19,661 nucleotides of DNA from Actinomycetes bacterium (GTDB taxonomy: Bacteria; Actinomycetota; Actinomycetes; Actinomycetales; Demequinaceae), in assembly GCA_023428185.1 (NCBI GenBank), contig JAEYYZ010000125.1, positions 1 through 19,661 of the forward strand. The letters run 5' to 3'. Every line of letters begins with the position of its first letter. Within the stretch, counting starts at the first letter, position 1. This document shows positions 1-6,445 of the stretch, piece after piece. Under the pieces are notes generated by a model. That model was given only the letters and a program-made list of their open reading frames with translations. It searched no databases and was not told the DNA's origin. Both the position numbers and the translations under genes were made by a program.

Positions 1-751
1 CCGCGTCCTTGAGATACAGCACGCCGCGGATGTCGTCGGTGCCGTCCCCAATGACTGGGACGCGGGAATAGCCGGAGCGCATGAACAGCAACATGGCCTT
101 GCGCACGCTAGTGCCCGCCTGGAGCGTGACCATGTCGGTACGAGGAACCATCACTTCTTTGGTGAACGTGTCGCCAAGTGTCACCACGCTGCGCAACAAC
201 TGTGCGTCTTCCACCTCAAGCGCGTCCTGAGCGCGCTCAACCAAGTCTTCTGCCTCGGCAAGCGCTGGCATTTGCAAAGCAGGCACCACGCGTCTCAATG
301 GTGCGGTGAGTGTGACAAACGCCCAGGCAAGCGGGGCTACCGCCCGCACTGTGGCTTCCGGATACGTGCGGGCCAGTTGACGCGGGAGCGCCCTGATCAG
401 CATCACGGAAATGAAGCCAGCTACCGCCACCGCCACCACCGCCGTGACCCACATGCGCCATTCCAGGGCGGCGCCAATGCCTAGAGCGAGGAACGTCCAG
501 CACACCACGGCAAGAGGCTCAGCAGTCGCGTAAATCACGGAAGCAGAGTTCTCCGTGTAATGCGTAGTTTGGGCAAGCCTTGCCGCAGCGGTGGGTTTGC
601 CGTCCGGACGCACCGCGGTTGCCATCTCGCGTTCGCGAGCGTGGGGCAATTGTTCAAAGGCGGCCACCACAGCGTGCATTACGGCCGCAGCAATGATGCC
701 GACGGCGGCAAACGTGACCAGCCAGGTCACCACAGTGGCACTCAGGTCCAC
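1..751 (-). CDS. CNNM/CorC (HlyC) family membrane protein with CBS domain, 3' end outside window
   Basis: This is the N-terminal ~250 residues of a CNNM/CorC-type protein, a family linked to magnesium or cobalt efflux and often called hemolysin-like. Three hydrophobic stretches are visible: residues ~2-30, ~85-105 and ~110-135. A cytoplasmic linker follows, with the family motif FTKEVMVPRTDMV and the start of a CBS domain (RSGYSRVPV, then IRGVLYLKD at the window edge). An in-frame TAG at 755-757, which is also the ybeY stop, limits the start. The GTG at 749-751 is the first usable codon, though its Shine-Dalgarno is weak. It lies 3 bases after ybeY and is probably translated by coupling. In many actinomycetes era follows next, but that would be outside this window. 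Confidence 0.88.
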   Translation of the reverse strand, partial: MDLSATVVTWLVTFAAVGIIAAAVMHAVVAAFEQLPHAREREMATAVRPDGKPTAAARLAQTTHYTENSASVIYATAEPLAVVCWTFLALGIGAALEWRMWVTAVVAVAVAGFISVMLIRALPRQLARTYPEATVRAVAPLAWAFVTLTAPLRRVVPALQMPALAEAEDLVERAQDALEVEDAQLLRSVVTLGDTFTKEVMVPRTDMVTLQAGTSVRKAMLLFMRSGYSRVPVIGDGTDDIRGVLYLKDA

Positions 752-754
752 GCG

Positions 755-1207
755 CTACGCCCGTTGGGCCAAGAAGGTCAAGAGCAGCTTGCGCTGAAGG
801 TCGAACATTTCCTTCTCTTCTTCAGGTTCAGCATGGTCGTAGCCCAGTAAGTGCAAGATGCCGTGAGTGGTGAGCAGGAGCATTTCTTCCTCTGCACTGT
901 GGCCAGCAGTCACGGCTTGACGAGCGGCCACCGTGGGGCACACCACGATGTCCCCCAATAATCCTGGCGGCGTGGGCTTGTCAGGAGTGCCCGGCCGCAA
1001 CTCATCCATAGGAAAACTCAACACGTCCGTGGGGCCTGGTTCGTCCATCCACTGGATGTGGAGCTGCTCCATGGCTTGCTCATCAACGAACATGATGGCC
1101 AGTTCCGCGCCCTCGGCGATGTGGAGTTCCTTGAGCACGTAGGTGGCGAGTTCTGCGAATTCGATCTCGTTGATCTGTACGTCCGTCTCGTTGTTGACGT
1201 CGATCAT
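755..1207 (-). CDS. ybeY: Endoribonuclease YbeY (rRNA maturation factor)
   Basis: The 150-residue protein is full length for YbeY, a single-strand-specific metallo-endoribonuclease for 16S rRNA 3'-end maturation and ribosome quality control. The diagnostic zinc motif [11 protein letters not shown] is at residues 115-125, giving ligands H115, H119 and H125. The N-terminal half holds the family's [11 protein letters not shown] segment (residues ~59-69). The ATG overlaps the phoH stop as ATGA. A strong AGGAGG (1215-1220) sits 7 bases upstream inside the 3' end of phoH, so the start is secure. The neighbourhood phoH-ybeY-CNNM is the standard one. Confidence 0.97.
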   Translation of the reverse strand: MIDVNNETDVQINEIEFAELATYVLKELHIAEGAELAIMFVDEQAMEQLHIQWMDEPGPTDVLSFPMDELRPGTPDKPTPPGLLGDIVVCPTVAARQAVTAGHSAEEEMLLLTTHGILHLLGYDHAEPEEEKEMFDLQRKLLLTFLAQRA

Positions 1208-2274
1208 TCGGTTGCCTCCTGGGTGGGCTGAGGAAGCCTTCGTTGTTGGCGCTCCCCTGCCGGACGCCGGGCACCCTTGGCATCGGCGCGTGCGTACGCG
1301 GTGATGATGTCACTCACCAGGCGGTGGCGCACCACGTCCTCCGCAGTGAGTTCGCAGAAGGCAATGTCGTCAACGCCGTGCAGAATGTCGCGGGCGGCCC
1401 GCAAACCCGAGGTCATTCCTCCCGGCAAGTCCACTTGAGTGATGTCACCCGTGACCACCATGGTGGAACCAAAGCCCAAGCGGGTGAGGAACATCTTCAT
1501 CTGCTCGCGCGTGGTGTTTTGCGCCTCGTCCAAGATGATGAACGCGTCGTTGAGGGTGCGTCCGCGCATGTATGCGAGCGGCGCCACCTCAATAGTGCCC
1601 GCCTCGATGAGCTTGGGGATCGACTCCGGGTCCACCATGTCGTGAAGGGCGTCGTAGAGGGGCCGCAAATACGGGTCAATCTTTTCGCTCAAGGTGCCGG
1701 GCAAGAATCCCAATCGTTCACCTGCTTCTACGGCAGGGCGAGTAAGCACAATGCGCGTGACGCGTTTGGCCTGGAGGGCCGCCACCGCTTGGGCCATGGC
1801 AAGGTACGTCTTGCCTGTACCGGCGGGTCCGATGCCGAACGTAATGGTGTGGCGCTCAATAGCGGCAACATACGACGCTTGGCCTTGGGTGCGAGGCCTA
1901 ATAGTCCGCCCTCGGGAAGACAAGATTGACCGCGACAGCACCGCTACGGGTTGGTCACCAGCGGCGCCGCCGGCCTGCGCGGGGGCGCCCACCGCGGCCA
2001 TTCCGCTTCCAGCGCGCAGAATCCGGATGCCCTCTCGCGCCAAGTCAGGCGTGAGCGGCAAACCCGCCGCGATCATCGCGCGCAATTCTTCGATCGCTGC
2101 GGCGCAGGCCGCAACGGTCGCCTCGGGACCGGAGAGTGAGATCTGATTGCCGCGCACCAAGATGTCCACGTCCGGGAATGCGCGTTCTAGTTCTCGCAAC
2201 ACTCCGTCGCCGGTGCCAGCGAGTTCGAGCATGGTGGAGGCATCGTCCACTGTCACCACACGGGAAACACTCAC
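1204..2274 (-). CDS. phoH: PhoH-like ATPase
   Basis: A PhoH-family P-loop ATPase of 356 residues, thought to act in RNA metabolism together with YbeY. Walker A GPAGTGKT is at residues 149-156 and Walker [10 protein letters not shown] at ~245-253. The [10 protein letters not shown] segment is at ~275-284. The N-terminal ~130 residues form the family's less conserved, possibly RNA-binding region, with an alanine/glycine-rich linker near residues 90-106. The frame stays open to 2367, but that stretch lies over the HIT gene. The GTG at 2272-2274 overlaps the HIT stop as GTGA and gives a family-typical N-terminus ([11 protein letters not shown]). The 3' end overlaps ybeY by 4 bases. Confidence 0.95.
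   Translation of the reverse strand: MSVSRVVTVDDASTMLELAGTGDGVLRELERAFPDVDILVRGNQISLSGPEATVAACAAAIEELRAMIAAGLPLTPDLAREGIRILRAGSGMAAVGAPAQAGGAAGDQPVAVLSRSILSSRGRTIRPRTQGQASYVAAIERHTITFGIGPAGTGKTYLAMAQAVAALQAKRVTRIVLTRPAVEAGERLGFLPGTLSEKIDPYLRPLYDALHDMVDPESIPKLIEAGTIEVAPLAYMRGRTLNDAFIILDEAQNTTREQMKMFLTRLGFGSTMVVTGDITQVDLPGGMTSGLRAARDILHGVDDIAFCELTAEDVVRHRLVSDIITAYARADAKGARRPAGERQQRRLPQPTQEATE
1215..1220 (-). promoter_or_regulatory. Shine-Dalgarno for ybeY inside phoH
   Basis: On the minus strand this reads AGGAGG, 7 bases before the ybeY ATG and within the last codons of phoH. It fixes the ybeY start and suggests that ybeY can be initiated independently of the ATGA overlap. Confidence 0.8.
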
Positions 2275-2609
2275 GCCGGGTCCCATCCCAACTCGCCGCC
2301 GGCTATCACATGGCCGTGAACGTGGAACACGGTCTGCCCCGCGAGTTCTCCCGTGTTGAAGACCCACCTGAATTGCCCGCCCGACTCGGCATCGGCGATC
2401 TGTTGCGCAGCCTGAGCCATCGACGCCAGGGTCTGCGGCGCCTGAGCTGCCAGGTCAGCAACCGAGGCGACGTGCAAACGCGGCACCACCAAGACATGCA
2501 CGGGCGCCTTGGGGTTAATGTCCCTAAAAGCCACGACGTCGTCGTTGACGAGGACAAAGTCGCCTGGGATCTCGCCGTCGATAATGCGGCAGAAGAGGCA
2601 ATCACTCAT
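2271..2609 (-). CDS. HIT family (HinT-like) nucleotide hydrolase
   Basis: A compact 112-residue histidine-triad protein. The signature HVHGHV is at residues 96-101, with H96, H98 and H100 in the active site. The N-terminus [12 protein letters not shown] is typical of the HinT/YcfF branch, whose members hydrolyse AMP-lysine or related phosphoramidates. The real in vivo substrate is unknown. It sits between rsmE and phoH, an insertion known from other actinomycetes, and its stop overlaps the phoH GTG. No good Shine-Dalgarno precedes its ATG. Confidence 0.95.
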   Translation of the reverse strand: MSDCLFCRIIDGEIPGDFVLVNDDVVAFRDINPKAPVHVLVVPRLHVASVADLAAQAPQTLASMAQAAQQIADAESGGQFRWVFNTGELAGQTVFHVHGHVIAGGELGWDPA

Positions 2610-2621
2610 GTGCCCAGCCTA
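2610..2621 (-). promoter_or_regulatory. Possible leaderless -10 element before HIT gene
   Basis: On the minus strand TAGGCT (2616-2621) matches the actinobacterial -10 pattern TANNNT and is separated by 6 bases from the HIT ATG. That spacing would start transcription at or near the A of the ATG, giving a leaderless mRNA. It fits the absence of a ribosome binding site and the 66-base gap after rsmE. No convincing -35 was found, so this is tentative. Confidence 0.3.
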
Positions 2622-2675
2622 AGCGGGCGGGCCCATGCTTGCGTGCCCTCCTGTGCGCTGTGGATACGTGTACGG

Positions 2676-3437
2676 TCACGAAGTGCCCGGTTGCCACGTG
2701 CCTCGGCAGGCGGCGAGAGCGGCAATAGCGGCGGGACCCGCAGACGATGCCCGCAAAACGTGCGGGCCGAGCACTACAGCCTCAGCGCCCGCAGCGCTCA
2801 GCGCGGCAACTTCACTGTCCGCGATCCCCCCTTCGGGACCCACTACGAGCCACACCGGTTGCTCAGCGTCGCTCCACGTCAGTGAGGTGAGCGGCACCGA
2901 TGCCGCCTCGTGAAGCACGAGCACGCGCGCGCCACCCTTAAGCGCCCCCTCGACCAATCCGGAAAGGCGCTGCGTGTTCACGAGCGAGCCCACCTCAGGA
3001 ATGCGGGCGCGCCTACTTTGCTTAGCCGCGGCCGTGACCAGGGAGATCCAGCTGTCCCTGCCCTTGTCGATCTTGGCACCCTTCCATTGCACGATGCTCC
3101 GTTCGGCCGCCCACGGGATCACCTTGGTGACGCCCAGTTCAGTAGCCGCCTCGACGGCTTGTTCATCTCGCCCACCTTTAGCGAGCGCTTGCACGAGCAC
3201 CACCGTGGGGTCATGGTCGTGCGCCATGGCTCCCACTTGAACATCCACGGCGCCCGGTCGGACGTCCACAATGACGCCTTGGGCACGCACCCCACGGCCG
3301 TCAATGAGTTCGATGGCCTCGCCTACCCCGCGCCGTTGCACGGTTCCCGCGTGGCGCGCCTCTTGACCCTCGAGCGTCACCACGTCTCCGGCTTTGGCCG
3401 CGGTGATTCCTGCGAGGACAAAGACGGGCGCGGTCAT
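2676..3437 (-). CDS. rsmE: 16S rRNA (uracil1498-N3)-methyltransferase RsmE
   Basis: A SPOUT-class methyltransferase of 253 residues that modifies U1498 of 16S rRNA in the 30S subunit using S-adenosylmethionine. Residues 1-70 are a PUA-like RNA-binding domain. ALAKGGRDEQAVEAATELG (~84-102) and WAAERS (~109-114) are family hallmarks. The knot region has GPEGG at 200-204 and LGPHVLRASSA at 223-233, the actinobacterial variant of the usual LG.RILR.ETA. The ATG lies 3 bases after the dnaJ stop and has a strong Shine-Dalgarno inside dnaJ, which places rsmE in the hrcA-dnaJ operon. Confidence 0.96.
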   Translation of the reverse strand: MTAPVFVLAGITAAKAGDVVTLEGQEARHAGTVQRRGVGEAIELIDGRGVRAQGVIVDVRPGAVDVQVGAMAHDHDPTVVLVQALAKGGRDEQAVEAATELGVTKVIPWAAERSIVQWKGAKIDKGRDSWISLVTAAAKQSRRARIPEVGSLVNTQRLSGLVEGALKGGARVLVLHEAASVPLTSLTWSDAEQPVWLVVGPEGGIADSEVAALSAAGAEAVVLGPHVLRASSAGPAAIAALAACRGTWQPGTS

Positions 3438-3440
3438 CGG

Positions 3441-4562
3441 TTACCTCCCCATGAACGCGTCACGCAGGCGGGCGAACACTCCACCACCGATGGGCGCAAG
3501 CCTGGCCTCGCGCAGTTCATCGCCTCGCAAAGTGGCCAGTTCCATGAGAAGGCGGCGTTGCTCGTCGTCAAGCTCAGTGGGTGTCTGTACGTCGAGGTGC
3601 ACATAAAGGTCACCTCGGCCTGCTCGCTGAAGCTTGCCTACGCCAAGGCCCTTCAGCTTGATGGTGGACCCCGACTGCGCACCGGGCCGAACATCCACTT
3701 CTTGGGGTCCATCCAAGGTTTCCACTATGGCCACCGTGCCGAGCGCGGCGGAGGTCATGGGCAGTTCAAGCGTGCAATGCAAGTCATCGCCACGGCGCTC
3801 AAACACCTTGTCTTGGCGTTCGCGGATCTCGACGTAAATGTCTCCCTTGGGTCCGCCAGCCGTGCCTGCGTCGCCTGCACCTTGCATGCGAATACGGGTC
3901 CCGGTCTCTACGCCGGCAGGGATGTCTACGGCAACCTCGTGACGCGAATGGGTGCGGCCCTGGCCACTGCACTCCGCGCATGGCGAGGAAATGATGGTGC
4001 CGTATCCGCCACAACCGGGGCACACGGAAGCGGTCATGATGGGTCCAAGCAAAGACCTGGCTACGCGTTGGATGGATCCTTGGCCGTTGCATTGAGGGCA
4101 GGTGGCCGGTGATGTGCCTGGTGCGCAGCACGATCCCTGGCACGTGGCACACACGTCAGCGAGATCCACGGTGACGGTGCGTTGCACGCCGAACACGACT
4201 TCTTCAAGAGTGAGTTCTGCGTGCACCAAGGTGTCTCCACCTCGCTGCACTCTGGAGGCCGGCCCGCGTCGCTGGGCGCCGCCGCCGCCAAAGAACGTTT
4301 CAAAAATGTCTTCAAAGCCAAAGCCTTGGGCACCGCCCCCGCCGCCGCCTGGAGCGCGTGGGTCCACCCCCGCGTCGTATTGAGCGCGCTTCTCTGCGTT
4401 ACCAAGCACTTCGTAAGCCGCCGCAATCTCTTTGAACTGGGCATCGTCCTCGACGCCCGCGACATCGGGGTGGTGTTCTCGCGCGAGTTTGCGGTAAGCC
4501 TTCTTGATCTCGGCATCGGTGGCCGTGCGGGGCACGCCGAGAGTGGCGTAGTAGTCCTTCAT
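3441..4562 (-). CDS. dnaJ: Molecular chaperone DnaJ (DnaJ2 type)
   Basis: The 373-residue protein is a type I Hsp40 co-chaperone that stimulates DnaK. The J domain is residues 1-64, with HPD at 31-33. A Gly/Phe-rich linker spans ~72-95. The zinc domain spans ~138-203, with four CxxC pairs (C138/C141, C155/C158, C181/C184, C195/C198), followed by the substrate-binding C-terminal domains. Oddly, the first zinc repeat reads CATCQGSCC: the glycine that normally ends CxxCxGxG is a cysteine, and another cysteine follows. Linkage to hrcA rather than to grpE-dnaK marks the DnaJ2 paralogue of actinomycetes. The start overlaps the hrcA stop as ATGA. Confidence 0.97.
   Translation of the reverse strand: MKDYYATLGVPRTATDAEIKKAYRKLAREHHPDVAGVEDDAQFKEIAAAYEVLGNAEKRAQYDAGVDPRAPGGGGGGAQGFGFEDIFETFFGGGGAQRRGPASRVQRGGDTLVHAELTLEEVVFGVQRTVTVDLADVCATCQGSCCAPGTSPATCPQCNGQGSIQRVARSLLGPIMTASVCPGCGGYGTIISSPCAECSGQGRTHSRHEVAVDIPAGVETGTRIRMQGAGDAGTAGGPKGDIYVEIRERQDKVFERRGDDLHCTLELPMTSAALGTVAIVETLDGPQEVDVRPGAQSGSTIKLKGLGVGKLQRAGRGDLYVHLDVQTPTELDDEQRRLLMELATLRGDELREARLAPIGGGVFARLRDAFMGR
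3444..3450 (-). promoter_or_regulatory. Shine-Dalgarno for rsmE inside dnaJ
   Basis: The minus strand reads GGGGAGG here, 6 bases before the rsmE ATG and overlapping the last two dnaJ sense codons. It supports the chosen rsmE start. Confidence 0.75.
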
Positions 4563-5566
4563 CGATCCACCACCTGCGACAAATACCGTGCGACCGCGCG
4601 CACAGCGGCCATGGTGCCTGGGTAATCCATGCGAGTAGGTCCTAACGCTCCGAGTAATGACACTTGGGATCCCGAGCCGTATCCGGCGGCCACAATCGAC
4701 GTGCGGGACAACGCCTGATGTTGAGTTTCGGCACCGATGCGTACTGCAATCTCACCGTCGGCGGCCATCTCATGCAACAAACGCAGGAGCACCACTTGTT
4801 CCTCAAGTGCATCGAGTACCGAGGCCACGGCATCGGATTCCAAATCGGAGCCCGAACGTGACAGATTCCCGGTCCCGGCAAACACCACTCGCTCTACGGT
4901 GCCGCCACGTGCCGCAGAACTGACTGCGGAAGCGACATCGTGCGCCCAGCTGACATCGCGCTTGCGTTCCGCCCATGCGCGCAACGTCGTGTCTAGCCCG
5001 GCAGGGGTGAGCCCCGCCGCCGCCTCGTTGGCTTCGCGTGCGATGCGCTCAAAGTCCTCGTCACTCACCGAGGGTGGTAACTCGATGGTCGCTTGCTCCA
5101 CCCTGGCATCTGCCGAGACCACCACCACGAGTGCGCGGTCCAATCCCATGCGCACTAGCTCGACTCGGCGCACGGCGCTTTCGCGAATCGAGGGGTACTG
5201 GACCACAGCCACTTGCCGGGTGAGTTGGCTCAATAGCCTCACAGACCGTTCCACCACATCGTTGAGGTCTACGGCATCGGACAGGAACGTGGAGATGGCG
5301 CGCCGGTGCGGCTCCTGCAAAGACGCCGCAGCAAGCGTGTCTACGAAGTAGCGGTAGCCCTTGTCCGTGGGAATCCTGCCCGCCGAGGTGTGGGGCTGCG
5401 CAATGAGCCCCTCCTCTTCCAAGACAGCCATGTCGTTGCGGATCGTGGCGGGCGATACCCCCAGGCGATGGTGATCCGCCAGAGCTTTGGAACCCACGGG
5501 CTCGTGGGTGGAGACGTAATCCTCCACGATGGCGCGCAGTACGGCCTGGCGACGTTCCTCGCTCAC
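4559..5566 (-). CDS. hrcA: Heat-inducible transcription repressor HrcA
   Basis: HrcA binds CIRCE operators and represses chaperone genes until heat stress. The N-terminal winged helix (~residues 1-75) is recognisable from ERRQAVLRAIVEDYV, EPVGSKAL and SPATIRNDMAVLEEEGLI. The family motif PHTSAGRIPTDKGYRYFVD follows, and then the dimerisation and inserted domains. Three adjacent candidate starts exist: GTG 5572, ATG 5569 and GTG 5566. AGGAGG at 5572-5577 is 5 bases from GTG 5566 but overlaps or touches the others, so I choose GTG 5566 (335 residues). A CIRCE site lies just upstream, implying autoregulation of hrcA-dnaJ and downstream genes. Confidence 0.96.
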   Translation of the reverse strand: MSEERRQAVLRAIVEDYVSTHEPVGSKALADHHRLGVSPATIRNDMAVLEEEGLIAQPHTSAGRIPTDKGYRYFVDTLAAASLQEPHRRAISTFLSDAVDLNDVVERSVRLLSQLTRQVAVVQYPSIRESAVRRVELVRMGLDRALVVVVSADARVEQATIELPPSVSDEDFERIAREANEAAAGLTPAGLDTTLRAWAERKRDVSWAHDVASAVSSAARGGTVERVVFAGTGNLSRSGSDLESDAVASVLDALEEQVVLLRLLHEMAADGEIAVRIGAETQHQALSRTSIVAAGYGSGSQVSLLGALGPTRMDYPGTMAAVRAVARYLSQVVDR

Positions 5567-5571
5567 CATCA

Positions 5572-5577
5572 CCTCCT
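5572..5577 (-). promoter_or_regulatory. Shine-Dalgarno deciding the hrcA start
   Basis: AGGAGG on the minus strand. It is 5 bases from GTG 5564-5566, only 2 from ATG 5567-5569, and overlaps GTG 5570-5572, so it favours the innermost start. Confidence 0.75.
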
Positions 5578-5578
5578 G

Positions 5579-5605
5579 CTGGCACTCAACGTGTGTGAGT
5601 GCTAA
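5579..5605. promoter_or_regulatory. CIRCE operator (HrcA binding site)
   Basis: The plus strand reads CTGGCACTC, 9 bases, then GAGTGCTAA. The CIRCE consensus is TTAGCACTC-N9-GAGTGCTAA, so the right arm is perfect and the left arm has two mismatches, at its first and third positions. It sits between the hrcA Shine-Dalgarno and a likely -10 element, the expected position for HrcA to block transcription of its own operon. It also lies within the short region divergent to the DUF4870 genes. Confidence 0.93.
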
Positions 5606-5610
5606 TCCTA
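5605..5610 (-). promoter_or_regulatory. Probable -10 element of the hrcA operon
   Basis: The minus strand reads TAGGAT, matching the sigma-A-like TANNNT pattern. It overlaps the outer base of the CIRCE arm, so transcription would start inside CIRCE. No clear -35 hexamer was recognised at the normal spacing. Confidence 0.45.
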
Positions 5611-5650
5611 ACGCGGGGCCTTGGTTGTAGCGTGAACCCCGGAGGTCACA

Positions 5651-6007
5651 ATGACGTATTCAGCCTACGAAGGCGCGGACACCACCATGGCTGGAGCTGC
5701 ACACCTGACTGCAGTGCTTGGCCCGGTGATTCCATTTCTCATTTGGTTGGCTCGCCGCAGGGACGATGCCTTTGCCACAGAAGAGTCCGCCAAGGCCGTG
5801 AACTTCTCCCTAGCAGCCGTTTTTGCCTTCGGTGTAGGAACTTTGGTGCGAATCTTCGTGCCTTTAGTGGGCTTTATCGGTACATTGGCGCAGTGGGTTG
5901 TCCCCATCGTGGCGCTTTACTTCTGTGTCCAGGCCTTCCGGTCTGCGAGACGGGGAGCGCCCGCGTCCTATCCATACCAATTCAAAGTGGTGAAAACGAA
6001 TGACTGA
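5651..6007 (+). CDS. DUF4870 small membrane protein (first of three)
   Basis: A 118-residue membrane protein matching the DUF4870 pattern: AHLTAVLGPVIPFLIWL (17-33), the conserved EESAKAVNF turn (44-52), then two hydrophobic segments (~53-76 and 78-96). The short basic tail ends YPYQFKVVK. About three membrane segments are expected and no signal peptide is seen. The family's function is unknown. GGAGG at 5641-5645 is 5 bases before the ATG. It is transcribed divergently from hrcA across about 84 bases containing CIRCE. Its last codons overlap the next DUF4870 gene by 8 bases, so the two are co-transcribed. Confidence 0.9.
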   Translation: MTYSAYEGADTTMAGAAHLTAVLGPVIPFLIWLARRRDDAFATEESAKAVNFSLAAVFAFGVGTLVRIFVPLVGFIGTLAQWVVPIVALYFCVQAFRSARRGAPASYPYQFKVVKTND

Positions 6008-6353
6008 AAACCCAACCCCCCCGGCTCCGTTGAGCGACTCGGATGCTCGCCTCTACGCGACGCTGGCACACGCTGGCAACATCATCTTCCCCGCGATCGC
6101 GCCGCTGATCTTCTGGCTGATCGGCAAGGACAAGAGCTCGTTCGTGGACTCTGAGGCTAAGGAAGCCCTGAACTTTGGCATCCTTTCAGTGGCCGTGTTC
6201 ATCGTCTCGTACATCTTGATGTTCGTGATCATCGGCTTCCTCACGTACGCCGCCATGGCAATCTGCCTGCTTATCTTTGGCATCCAGGGCGCTATCAAGG
6301 CCAACAAGGGCGAGAGCTACCGCTACCCGTTCAGCGTTCGCCTGATCAAGTAG
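6000..6353 (+). CDS. DUF4870 small membrane protein (second of three)
   Basis: A 117-residue protein with the textbook DUF4870 layout: a short proline-rich start, SDARLYATLAHAGNIIFP, a first membrane segment (~24-41), FVDSEAKEALNFGI (48-61), a long hydrophobic double span (~60-98), and the family-typical end GESYRYPFSVRLIK. It is the closest of the three to the family consensus. It overlaps the preceding gene by 8 bases, and the hairpin array begins 6 bases after its stop. The molecular role is unknown; a function in membrane or cell-envelope physiology is only a guess. Confidence 0.92.
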   Translation: MTENPTPPAPLSDSDARLYATLAHAGNIIFPAIAPLIFWLIGKDKSSFVDSEAKEALNFGILSVAVFIVSYILMFVIIGFLTYAAMAICLLIFGIQGAIKANKGESYRYPFSVRLIK

Positions 6354-6359
6354 TTTCCC

Positions 6360-6376
6360 TCAGGGTTCTACCCTGA
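6360..6376 (+). other. Perfect 7-bp hairpin after second DUF4870 gene
   Basis: TCAGGGT (6360-6366), loop TCT, ACCCTGA (6370-6376). It has no T-tract, so it is not a classical terminator on its own. Its right arm can alternatively pair with 6382-6387. Confidence 0.6.
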
Positions 6377-6380
6377 CAGC

Positions 6381-6431
6381 CTCAGGGCCCCAAATCCACC
6401 TCCTGGCGGATGCGGGGCCCTGAGTGTTTCT
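6381..6431 (+). terminator. Probable intrinsic terminator between second and third DUF4870 genes
   Basis: An 11-bp perfect stem, CTCAGGGCCCC (6381-6391) with GGGGCCCTGAG (6414-6424), closes a 22-base loop and is followed by TGTTTCT. The stem is very GC-rich and the T-tract weak, as is common in actinomycetes. It ends 21 bases before the third DUF4870 ATG, so read-through or a separate start must supply that gene. Confidence 0.6.
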
Positions 6432-6445
6432 GCAATGGTGTAGGT

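Noticed and set aside
2275..2367. Thirty-one-residue N-terminal extension of PhoH into the HIT gene
   Set aside because: It is out-of-frame HIT coding sequence; GTG 2274 gives a standard GTGA overlap and family N-terminus.
2910..4112. A 400-residue open frame on the plus strand opposite rsmE and dnaJ
   Set aside because: It lies antisense to two firmly identified genes, shows no family motif and has the composition expected of a high-GC mirror frame.
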